64,000 nucleotides of DNA from Pelagibacter sp052048135 (GTDB taxonomy: Bacteria; Pseudomonadota; Alphaproteobacteria; Pelagibacterales; Pelagibacteraceae), in contig NZ_JBNAIM010000002.1 of assembly GCF_052048135.1 (NCBI RefSeq), forward strand, positions 496,001-560,000, in the 5' to 3' direction. Position 1 is the stretch's first letter. Each line of letters starts with the position of its first letter. This document shows positions 1 to 7,067 of this stretch, piece by piece. A program made the translations under genes and the position numbers. The notes beneath the pieces were generated by a model. It ran no database searches, was not told the DNA's origin, and worked only from the letters and a program-made list of their open reading frames with translations.

Positions 1-1
1 A

Positions 2-160
2 GATAAAGGTGTTAAAGTTTTTATAGATTCCGCTGCAGTAATGTATCTTCTAGGAACTGAAATGGATTATAAAAAAGAGGAATTTTCATCTAGCTTTGTA
101 TTCAATAATCCTAATGAAACAGAGCGTTGTGGATGCGGAGAATCCTTTAAAATAAGCTAG
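2..160 (+). CDS. Iron-sulfur cluster assembly A-type protein, 3' part
   Basis: The first 53 codons up to the TAG belong to a gene that begins before the window. The visible C-terminus has the IscA/SufA/ErpA (HesB-like) hallmark C-G-C-G-x-S-F close to the end, preceded by the usual I-D-x-x-A and Y-L-x-G-x-x-x-D-Y pattern. A-type carriers bind and hand over Fe-S clusters in the cytoplasm. Only the last half is present, so it cannot be assigned to IscA, SufA or ErpA specifically. Confidence 0.88.
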   Translation, partial: DKGVKVFIDSAAVMYLLGTEMDYKKEEFSSSFVFNNPNETERCGCGESFKIS

Positions 161-228
161 ATATAATAGTATCCCATAAGTTGCATAGCAGTATTGCGTT
201 AAATGCATATCTAGTGTATAAGATTCAT

Positions 229-399
229 ATGAATAAGTTTGAATTTAAAAATCTTGTTAAAGGCCTAAGAGACTCTTTAAAAGAAAAAACATTTTTTAAA
301 GATCTACGTAAAGAAGTTGAAACTGGTGCTAACGGCACACAAGATTACGTAGTTAAAAAAGGCGTTAATAAAGATTCAATTGCTACAACAAAACAGTAA
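229..399 (+). CDS. Small hypothetical protein (56 aa)
   Basis: A short, highly charged open frame lies between the A-type Fe-S protein and glnA. The ATG at 229 is preferred over the TTG at 181 because the upstream part looks like non-coding sequence. The product is lysine-rich, has no membrane segment and matches no family I recognise. It contains a phrase E-T-G-A-N-G-T-Q-D-Y-V near the middle. It runs in the same direction as the Fe-S protein and may be co-transcribed. Function unknown. Confidence 0.5.
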   Translation: MNKFEFKNLVKGLRDSLKEKTFFKDLRKEVETGANGTQDYVVKKGVNKDSIATTKQ

Positions 400-406
400 T
401 TAATAA

Positions 407-1813
407 TTAACTACTGTAATACATCTCAAACTCTACAGGATGAGGTGCATGTTCAAACTTGTGAATTTCCTCAAACTTTAGGGCAATATAAGCATCTATT
501 TGATCATCGGTAAATACACCACCTTGAGTTAAGAATTCTCTATCTTTATCTAAACTTTCCATAGCTTCTCTTAAAGAACCACAAACTGTTGGAATAGCTT
601 TAACTTCTTCTGGAGGAAGATCATAAAGGTCTTTATCAAAAGATTCACCTGGATGAATTTTGTTTTTAATTCCATCTAATCCGGCCATTAACATTGCTGC
701 GAAAGTCAAATAAGGGTTTCCAGCAGCATCAGGAAATCTAATTTCGCATCTTGCACCTTTTTTATTTAATGTAATTGGAATTCTGCATGATGCAGATCTA
801 TTTCTAGCAGAGTAAGCTAACAATACTGGAGCTTCAAAACCAGGAACTAATCTTTTGTAACTATTTGTAGTAGAATTTGCAAAAGCGTTTATTGCTTTTG
901 CATGTTTCAAAATTCCACCAATATAATGTAATGCAGTTTCAGATAATCCTGCATAAGCTTCACCAGAAAATACTGGTGTATCACCTTTCCATATTGATTG
1001 GTGAATATGCATTCCAGATCCATTATCTCCTGCAACTGGTTTAGGCATAAATGTAGCAGTTTTTCCAAATGAATGAGTTACCATCTGTACTATGTATTTA
1101 TATAATTGAACGTTATCAGCTTGATTTACTAAAGTGCCAAAATACATTCCAAGCTCATGTTGACTTGGGGCAACTTCATGGTGATGTTTTTCAACTTTAA
1201 TTCCAACTTCTTTTAAATTTTTTAAATATTCTCCTCTCATATCTTGTTCACTGTCAACAGGAGGCACCGGAAAATAACCACCTTTAACCGGAGGTCTGTG
1301 ACCCATATTTCCATTTTCGTATTCTTTTCCAGAATTATAAGGACCTTCTTTACTATCTAATTTGAATCCACACTCATTCATATCATTTTTAATTCTGACA
1401 TCATCAAAAACAAAAAATTCAGGTTCAGGACCAAAGAATGCTTTGTCTCCAATACCAGAAGATTTTAAATACTCTTCAGCTTTTTTTGCAACTCCTCTTG
1501 GATCTCTTTCATAAGGAGTTTTCTTTATAGCATCTAAAATATCACAGAATAGAACTACAGTATTATGTGATGTAAAAGGATCTAAAAAAAATCTTGATAG
1601 ATCAGGCTTTAAAATCATATCGGATTCGTTAATAGCCTTCCAGCCAGCTATAGATGATCCGTCAAAAAATACTCCTTCTTCAAGCATGCTATCATCAACT
1701 GCTGTAGCGTCCATTGTTAAATGTTGAAGTTTACCTCTTGGGTCTGTGAATCTTAGATCAACAAACTCAGCTTCTTTATCTTTGATAAATTTTAAAACAT
1801 CTTTAGCACTCAT
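407..1813 (-). CDS. glnA: Glutamine synthetase, type I
   Basis: This enzyme condenses ammonia and glutamate to glutamine using ATP and is the central ammonium-assimilation enzyme. The 468-residue length is that of bacterial GSI-beta subunits. The sequence shows the D-G-S-S motif, the N-G-S-G-M-H-x-H ATP-binding segment and the flexible-loop region N-R-S-A-S-C-R-I-P. Tyr397 lies in L-Y-D-L-P-P at exactly the position adenylylated in E. coli, so GlnE-type control is likely. The ATG at 1813 is chosen because AGGAGA lies just upstream; a longer frame to 1888 adds an unrelated leader. No glnB is adjacent. Confidence 0.97.
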   Translation of the reverse strand: MSAKDVLKFIKDKEAEFVDLRFTDPRGKLQHLTMDATAVDDSMLEEGVFFDGSSIAGWKAINESDMILKPDLSRFFLDPFTSHNTVVLFCDILDAIKKTPYERDPRGVAKKAEEYLKSSGIGDKAFFGPEPEFFVFDDVRIKNDMNECGFKLDSKEGPYNSGKEYENGNMGHRPPVKGGYFPVPPVDSEQDMRGEYLKNLKEVGIKVEKHHHEVAPSQHELGMYFGTLVNQADNVQLYKYIVQMVTHSFGKTATFMPKPVAGDNGSGMHIHQSIWKGDTPVFSGEAYAGLSETALHYIGGILKHAKAINAFANSTTNSYKRLVPGFEAPVLLAYSARNRSASCRIPITLNKKGARCEIRFPDAAGNPYLTFAAMLMAGLDGIKNKIHPGESFDKDLYDLPPEEVKAIPTVCGSLREAMESLDKDREFLTQGGVFTDDQIDAYIALKFEEIHKFEHAPHPVEFEMYYSS

Positions 1814-1951
1814 ATTTTCTCCTATGTAATTCCGTGGTTGTAGTATCAAATAAAGACTGATAAATAATGCTCTTTTAATTAATAACACCTATGCATTTTT
1901 TACATAAGTGAGTATTTTGCGGCATAAAAATAAACAATTTAAAGTTGAAAT

Positions 1952-2431
1952 ATGTCTTTATTAGAAAAAGAGCCAGTTAAGAGAGTAGAGAAGTATTTGA
2001 GAGAATTTGATGCAAATTTAAATATTATTTCATTAGATACATCGGCAAGAACAGCCATTGAGGCTGCTTCATCATTAAAATGTGAGGTAGGAGCTATAGT
2101 TAAAAGCTTACTTTTTAAAACAGAAAATTCATTTACTTTATTTTTAGTTGCTGGAGATAAGAAAGCGTCTCTAAACAAGATTAAAAAAAGCTTAAACATT
2201 AAAGATGCCTCAATGGCTTCAGCAGATGAAGTTAAAAATACAACAGGATTTACTATTGGGGGAGTTTCACCAATAGGACATTTAAATAAAATTAATGTCT
2301 ACATTGATAATTCACTTAAAAGGTTTGATAATTTATACGCAGCAGCAGGACATCCTAATTGTGTATTTAAAATTGATTTTGCAAAACTACAAAAAATTAC
2401 AAATGGTTTAGTTAACGATATCACTGAATGA
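1952..2431 (+). CDS. YbaK/EbsC-type aminoacyl-tRNA deacylase
   Basis: A 159-residue single-domain protein of the YbaK/ProRS INS-like family, which hydrolyses mischarged aminoacyl-tRNAs in trans. Visible features are the conserved lysine in A-I-V-K-S-L-L-F, the G-D-K-K-A strand and the G-G-V-S-P-I-G-H loop typical of the family. It overlaps the next gene by four bases (ATGA), so the two are probably translationally coupled. The precise tRNA substrate (Cys-tRNA-Pro or other) cannot be read from the sequence. Confidence 0.88.
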   Translation: MSLLEKEPVKRVEKYLREFDANLNIISLDTSARTAIEAASSLKCEVGAIVKSLLFKTENSFTLFLVAGDKKASLNKIKKSLNIKDASMASADEVKNTTGFTIGGVSPIGHLNKINVYIDNSLKRFDNLYAAAGHPNCVFKIDFAKLQKITNGLVNDITE

Positions 2432-3315
2432 GACAGCCAAAATTACTAGATTATTTATTACTTACATTATTAGCACTAATTTGGGCTTCTGCTTTTTTTA
2501 ATATAAAGATAGCAACTTATTCTTATGGGCCAGTTACAATAGCTTTTTTAAGAGTTTTTTTTGGAGCTATTCCAGTTTTGTTACTTTGCTATTTTAAAAA
2601 TATTAAAATAGAAGCCTTTTCAAAAGATTGGCATTGGTTTGCAATGATAGGATTTATAAATTTAGTAGCTCCATTTTTTCTAATAGCCTATGGAGTTAAA
2701 TCCGTTCAAAGTAATTTAGCAGCAATTTTAATGTCTACTACACCTTTAAGCTCAACTGTACTTGCACATTTTTATACAAAAAATGAAAAATTTAACTTTG
2801 TAAAAACAATTGGAATATTAATTGGATTTTCAGGCATTGTTTTTTTATTTTCTGACAATCTTTTAATTGATGAAAATAATTTTACATCAGCTCTATTAAT
2901 TTTATTAGGATCGACCTGTTATGTTATTGGAGGAGTTTTAACTTTAAAAATTAGTAAGAAGAAAAACGAAAATGTTACAGGATCAATTTTAATCTGGGCA
3001 ACAATTATTTTAATACCCTTTGTAAGTTTTATTGAACAACCATGGGAATTAACCCCTAGATTAGACTCAACTATTTCAGTTATTTATCTTGGTTTATTTT
3101 CAACTGGAATTGCTTGGTTATTAAGATTTAGAATTTTAGTTAATAATGGATTAATTTTTCAATCACAAGTATCTTATTTAATACCAATCTTTGGTACAAT
3201 ATTAAGTTATATTTTCTTAAAAGAATTAATAACTTTTAGAGTATTAGTCTCTTTAATAGCTGTTTGCATCGGTATTTACTTTGTAAGAAAAGCAGATTTT
3301 AAAAAAACTATTTAA
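2428..3315 (+). CDS. EamA/DMT-family permease
   Basis: A 295-residue hydrophobic protein with about ten transmembrane helices in two EamA repeats. The first repeat starts at the N-terminal L-I-W-A-S-A-F motif characteristic of drug/metabolite transporters. It sits in the inner membrane and probably exports or imports a small metabolite; the substrate cannot be predicted. Its start codon overlaps the stop of the YbaK-type gene. Its end overlaps the convergent methyltransferase gene by eight bases. Confidence 0.88.
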   Translation: MRQPKLLDYLLLTLLALIWASAFFNIKIATYSYGPVTIAFLRVFFGAIPVLLLCYFKNIKIEAFSKDWHWFAMIGFINLVAPFFLIAYGVKSVQSNLAAILMSTTPLSSTVLAHFYTKNEKFNFVKTIGILIGFSGIVFLFSDNLLIDENNFTSALLILLGSTCYVIGGVLTLKISKKKNENVTGSILIWATIILIPFVSFIEQPWELTPRLDSTISVIYLGLFSTGIAWLLRFRILVNNGLIFQSQVSYLIPIFGTILSYIFLKELITFRVLVSLIAVCIGIYFVRKADFKKTI

Positions 3316-4216
3316 GTTTTGAAAAAGCCTCAATGTGAGCTGGTCTTGTCTCACAACATCCACCAATAATAGTTGCACCTGCATCTTTAAATTTTTTAGC
3401 CAGTTCAGCCATTTTGGTTGGAGTTAAATCTTTACGTTGACCTAAAAATTCATTTGGATTTCCTGTCTTACTTTTATTATATGCACCAGTATAATTTGGC
3501 TTTGGATTAGTTTTAACAAAACCATTTAATTTAAATCCAAACGGAACATTTAAATTTTTAATCTCATTTAGATTTAATTCATAATTTTCTGGTGAAATGC
3601 AGGATAGGATTATTCCAAGTAATTTATCATGATCTATTTTGGTTATTATTTCTGAAATTTTTTCACCACTTGGTAGTTTTGTACCTTCTGAAATATGTGC
3701 TCCGATTAAATAGGGTTTATCAAACTCCTTAATACATTCGATACCAATTTTAAACTCTCTTACACTGCTTAAAACATCAAAATAAAAAAAATCTACATAA
3801 GGATTTAATATTTTTGCTTGACTGTAAAAATCATCTTTAATTTCATTTTCTGATCTCGTATCAGCTTCATAAGTTAAGTATTGTGGTGGCAATCCTCCTG
3901 CTATAAGTGTTTTTGGAAAAAGTTTTTTTGCTTTTTGGGCAATTTCACCAGCTTTTGTATTTAAATATTCAAATTTATCCTCAACTTTATTATCTCTTAA
4001 TCTGATTTTTCTAGTGGTGAACGTAGTTGTAACTATTACTTCAGCACCTGCTTTTATAAAATCTATATGTGTGTCTAATAATAGTTGATGATATTTTTCT
4101 TTTAATAATGCATTTGCGCTCCACAATGTTCCATTAGGCTCCATACCTCTCGCAAGCAGTTCTTGACCCATTCCACCATCTAAAATTCTTGTTTCTTTAA
4201 AAAAATTAATATCCAT
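3308..4216 (-). CDS. Homocysteine S-methyltransferase family protein
   Basis: The product is a 302-residue single-domain methyltransferase of the MmuM/BHMT type, which regenerates methionine from homocysteine using a small methyl donor. It begins with I-L-D-G-G-M-G-Q-E-L. It carries the C-terminal zinc-ligand motif G-G-C-C-E-T and an upstream cysteine in L-S-C-I-S-P. The ATG at 4216 is chosen because the longer frame to 4297 runs through the upstream riboswitch. The donor (S-methylmethionine, betaine or other) cannot be decided. Control by SAM through the 5' RNA element is likely. Confidence 0.9.
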   Translation of the reverse strand: MDINFFKETRILDGGMGQELLARGMEPNGTLWSANALLKEKYHQLLLDTHIDFIKAGAEVIVTTTFTTRKIRLRDNKVEDKFEYLNTKAGEIAQKAKKLFPKTLIAGGLPPQYLTYEADTRSENEIKDDFYSQAKILNPYVDFFYFDVLSSVREFKIGIECIKEFDKPYLIGAHISEGTKLPSGEKISEIITKIDHDKLLGIILSCISPENYELNLNEIKNLNVPFGFKLNGFVKTNPKPNYTGAYNKSKTGNPNEFLGQRKDLTPTKMAELAKKFKDAGATIIGGCCETRPAHIEAFSKLK

Positions 4217-4253
4217 TTTAATCTCACTTTTTGAATGCTTGCTGATTTTATTA

Positions 4254-4312
4254 TTGGGGATTTCCGTTTTAGCAGTTAATGCCCGCAATAGGATCAAATC
4301 GGCAATTTCTTT
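4254..4312 (-). promoter_or_regulatory. SAM-V-like riboswitch upstream of homocysteine methyltransferase
   Basis: On the minus strand this leader contains, in order, GCCGATTTGATCC, TTGCGGGC and GCTAAAACGGAAATCC. GCCG can pair with CGGGC, with one extra base, to form a first stem. The loop GATTT can pair with the 3' AAATC to form an H-type pseudoknot. The GCTAAA segment is the signature shared by SAM-II and SAM-V aptamers. The element ends about 40 bases before the ATG, consistent with translational control. SAM-V riboswitches are known from Pelagibacter-like bacteria before methionine-cycle genes. The assignment is by eye, not by covariance model. Confidence 0.75.
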
Positions 4313-4344
4313 ATATAAAAAATGTAAAAATAATCAAATAGAAT

Positions 4345-5091
4345 TTAAAATAAAATTTTATAGCCCATTCTGATAGAAACAAATATCACTAATACAGAAG
4401 TTAAAATTGCAAGCACTCTTCCAGTAAAAATTTTCAAGTTTAAGTAGTTGCCAATTAATCCTCCTAATAGGACACAAATAAATAAAGACAAATAGTTTGG
4501 TAGTTCGGTTAATACATTTTCTTTAGTAAGTTGTCCTAATATTCCAGAAATTGAGTTGATTAATATAAATAATGAAGCTGTTGTAGTAATTACTTTTGGT
4601 TTTTCTGCTTTTATTAAAAAAAGAATAGGGCTTAAAAAAATTCCTCCTCCAATTCCAACTATTCCTGAAACAAAGCCTAGCACAGAACCAATCACAAGAT
4701 TAATAAAAGAACTTATTTTTTTTATGACTAAGTTATTGTTTTGATATGATTTATTATTTATTAATAACAATGTTCCAGCAATAGATAAAACAAAGAATAA
4801 AATAATTTCAAAAATTTCTTTATCAATTTTTAAAGTTCCACCAAAAAAAGCAAAAGGAACAGAACCTATTAAAAAAGGAATTAATAACTTAAAATTGTGA
4901 TTTCCTGCACGTATATAATTAATAGAATTTCCTGAGACTACTATAATATTACAAACAAGAGCAACAACTGGAAAAATATAATAAGGAATATCCCAAATTA
5001 ATAAAAGAGCTAGATAAGTAGATCCTCCACCGAAACCAACACTAGAATATAAAATAGCTGTTATAAAAAATAATATTGGTAATATAATCAT
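4345..5091 (-). CDS. TauE/SafE-family sulfite/anion exporter
   Basis: A 248-residue, almost entirely hydrophobic protein with about eight predicted helices. It has the two-fold TauE/SafE pattern, with S-S-V-G-F-G-G-G near the N-terminus and G-x-V-S-G-I-V-G-I-G-G-G near the middle. Family members export sulfite, sulfoacetate or related anions, or import organic anions. It starts 14 bases from the divergent moaB start. Sulfite as cargo would fit a neighbourhood rich in molybdenum enzymes, but that is inference. Confidence 0.87.
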   Translation of the reverse strand: MIILPILFFITAILYSSVGFGGGSTYLALLLIWDIPYYIFPVVALVCNIIVVSGNSINYIRAGNHNFKLLIPFLIGSVPFAFFGGTLKIDKEIFEIILFFVLSIAGTLLLINNKSYQNNNLVIKKISSFINLVIGSVLGFVSGIVGIGGGIFLSPILFLIKAEKPKVITTTASLFILINSISGILGQLTKENVLTELPNYLSLFICVLLGGLIGNYLNLKIFTGRVLAILTSVLVIFVSIRMGYKILF

Positions 5092-5105
5092 ATAAAAATT
5101 TTTTT

Positions 5106-5606
5106 ATGAAAGTAAATATAGCACTATTAACTGTAACAGATACCAGAACTATTGATAATGATAAATCTGGTGGAATTTTAGTTAATAAAATTAAAGAGGC
5201 CGATCACAATTTAATCGATAGAAAAATATGCAAGGACAATAAAGACGAAATAGTTTTAATACTTAAAGATTGGCTTAATAATGAAAAAATTGATGCCATT
5301 ATAACAACTGGTGGAACAGGTTTAACTGGAAGAGATATAACTCCAGAGGCTTTAGATGAAATTGCAGATAAACATATTCCTGGATTTGGCGAAGTATTCA
5401 GAAATATAAGTTTAAAAACCGTAGGAACTTCAGCTATTCAATCTAGAGCATGTGCTGTACTAGCTAATGGTAAATATGTTTTTGCCTTACCAGGTTCATC
5501 AGGTGGTGTTACTGATGCTTGGGATGGAATTTTAAAACATCAATTAGATGTTAACCACAAGCCTTGTAATTTTGTAGAATTATTTCCTAGATTAAAAGAA
5601 AAATAA
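5106..5606 (+). CDS. moaB: Molybdenum cofactor biosynthesis protein B
   Basis: MoaB/Mog-type proteins adenylylate molybdopterin ahead of Mo insertion. The 166-residue product has the hallmark T-T-G-G-T-G-L-T-G-R-D loop and the downstream P-G-F-G-E-x-F-R segment, followed by L-P-G-S-S. It precedes the coxG-S-L-M molybdenum hydroxylase cluster. moaA, moaC, moaD and moaE are about 41 kb further on, so the cofactor pathway is divided across the window. Confidence 0.93.
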   Translation: MKVNIALLTVTDTRTIDNDKSGGILVNKIKEADHNLIDRKICKDNKDEIVLILKDWLNNEKIDAIITTGGTGLTGRDITPEALDEIADKHIPGFGEVFRNISLKTVGTSAIQSRACAVLANGKYVFALPGSSGGVTDAWDGILKHQLDVNHKPCNFVELFPRLKEK

Positions 5607-5852
5607 TTATTTTTGATATTTTTCTTTCCATTCTGAATAAGGCATCCCATATACATGTTCTCTTGCATCAGGATCTGAAATAGTGATTCCTTTTTTTTCA
5701 GCTTCCTCTCTATACCATTTTGATAAACAATTTCTGCAAAAGCCTGCAAGATTCATTAAGTCTAAATTTTGAACATCTTTTCTTTCTCTTAAATGTTGTA
5801 ATAGTCTTTCAAAAGCTGCAGATTGTAATTCTTTTTTTGTTTTATCATCCAT
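5607..5852 (-). CDS. DUF1244 family protein
   Basis: An 81-residue protein with the DUF1244 pattern: L-R-E-R followed by N-L-A/D-L-M-N-L-A-G-F-C-R-N-C-L-S-K-W-Y and G-M-P-Y-S-E-W-K near the end. The family is common in alpha- and gammaproteobacteria and has no established function; the C-x-x-C pair may bind metal. It lies tail-to-tail directly against moaB and head-to-head with coxG, 23 bases apart. Confidence 0.85.
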   Translation of the reverse strand: MDDKTKKELQSAAFERLLQHLRERKDVQNLDLMNLAGFCRNCLSKWYREEAEKKGITISDPDAREHVYGMPYSEWKEKYQK

Positions 5853-5875
5853 AAAATTTTATATATAAATATATT

Positions 5876-6454
5876 ATGAAACTTTCTGGATCCTATCAAA
5901 TTAATTTATCAAAAGAAAAAGTATGGGAAGCACTAAATGATCCTGAAATTTTAAAACAAGCTATTCCAGGATGCGAGGAATTTACTAAAAATTCTGATAC
6001 CGAGTTTACTGCAAAAGCTACAAATAAAATTGGTCCTTTCAATGCTAGTTTTACAGGTGATGTCGAACTTAAAGATCTTAATCCACCAAACAGTTACAAA
6101 ATAACTGGCTCTGGCAATTCCCCAGTTGGTTTTGCTTCAGGAGAGGCAACAGTGAAATTAGAAGATAATGAAAATGGAACTAAACTAATTTATGAGGTTG
6201 AGGCCAATGTTGGAGGAAAGATTGCACAAGTTGGATCTAGATTGATAGATATGACAGCTAAGAAAATGGCAGATATATTTTTTGGTAAATTTTCAGAATT
6301 AATATCATCTGAAGAAGTCTCATCTGATAAAATTTCAAGCAATGAAAAAATTGATAAACAAGATCAACCAAAGTCAAAAAAACAAAATCAAAAAATTTTA
6401 ATTTATGCTGCTGTCGCTGTAGCTGTTGCTATTTTGATATATTCATTTTTTTAA
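5876..6454 (+). CDS. CoxG-like SRPBCC protein, membrane anchored
   Basis: Residues 1-145 form a CoxG/SRPBCC domain, seen from the opening L-S-G-S-Y-Q-I and the W-E-A-L-N-D-P-E-I-L-K-x-x-I-P-G-C-E motif. A charged linker and one C-terminal transmembrane helix follow (about residues 172-191). CoxG is thought to recruit carbon monoxide dehydrogenase to the cytoplasmic membrane, and this domain arrangement matches. It precedes coxS in the same direction, separated by 126 bases that probably hold the operon promoter. Confidence 0.85.
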   Translation: MKLSGSYQINLSKEKVWEALNDPEILKQAIPGCEEFTKNSDTEFTAKATNKIGPFNASFTGDVELKDLNPPNSYKITGSGNSPVGFASGEATVKLEDNENGTKLIYEVEANVGGKIAQVGSRLIDMTAKKMADIFFGKFSELISSEEVSSDKISSNEKIDKQDQPKSKKQNQKILIYAAVAVAVAILIYSFF

Positions 6455-6580
6455 AAAATTAAGAAATATCTTAAAAATAATATCTTAAGTTCTAGTGGAA
6501 GTAGAAACTATACAAAATTAACAATTGCTTCTCAGTTTTACATATGATGTACTTATTATTATTCACGAAGGAGACGCTTG

Positions 6581-7042
6581 ATGACAAAAGTAACATTAGA
6601 AGTAAATGGTAAAAAGGTCAGCAAAGAGGTTCCAGACCACACACTTTTATCAGTTTTTTTAAGAGATAATTTAAATTTAACAGGCACGCACGTTGGATGT
6701 GATACTAGTCAATGTGGAGCTTGTGTAGTTCACGTTAATGGCAAATCAATAAAAAGTTGTTCTACCTTAGCAGCAGACGTTGAGGGATCAAAAGTAACAA
6801 CAATTGAAGGTTTAGCAAAAGATGGAAAACTCCATCCTATGCAAGCAGCATTTAAAAAGACACATGGATTACAATGTGGATATTGCACACCAGGAATGGT
6901 TATGAGTGCAGTAGATCTGCTACAAACTAAAAAAAATCCTAGTGATCAAGAAATTAGAGAATGGTTAGAAGGCAACATTTGTAGATGTACAGGTTACCAA
7001 AATATAGTGGCTGCAGTTAAAGAAGCTGCAACAAAAATGTAA
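6581..7042 (+). CDS. Mo-hydroxylase small subunit, 2x[2Fe-2S] (CoxS-like)
   Basis: The small electron-transfer subunit of a xanthine oxidase/CO dehydrogenase family enzyme. The N-terminal plant-type ferredoxin domain has Cys40, Cys45, Cys48 and Cys60. The C-terminal helical domain has Cys99, Cys102, Cys134 and Cys136. Both cluster sites are therefore intact in 153 residues, the normal length. The ATG at 6581 is preferred over the TTG one codon earlier because AAGGAG is correctly spaced. It heads the S-L-M order. Confidence 0.94.
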   Translation: MTKVTLEVNGKKVSKEVPDHTLLSVFLRDNLNLTGTHVGCDTSQCGACVVHVNGKSIKSCSTLAADVEGSKVTTIEGLAKDGKLHPMQAAFKKTHGLQCGYCTPGMVMSAVDLLQTKKNPSDQEIREWLEGNICRCTGYQNIVAAVKEAATKM

Positions 7043-7067
7043 TTTAAAAAAAAGGAGAAAATAAAAA

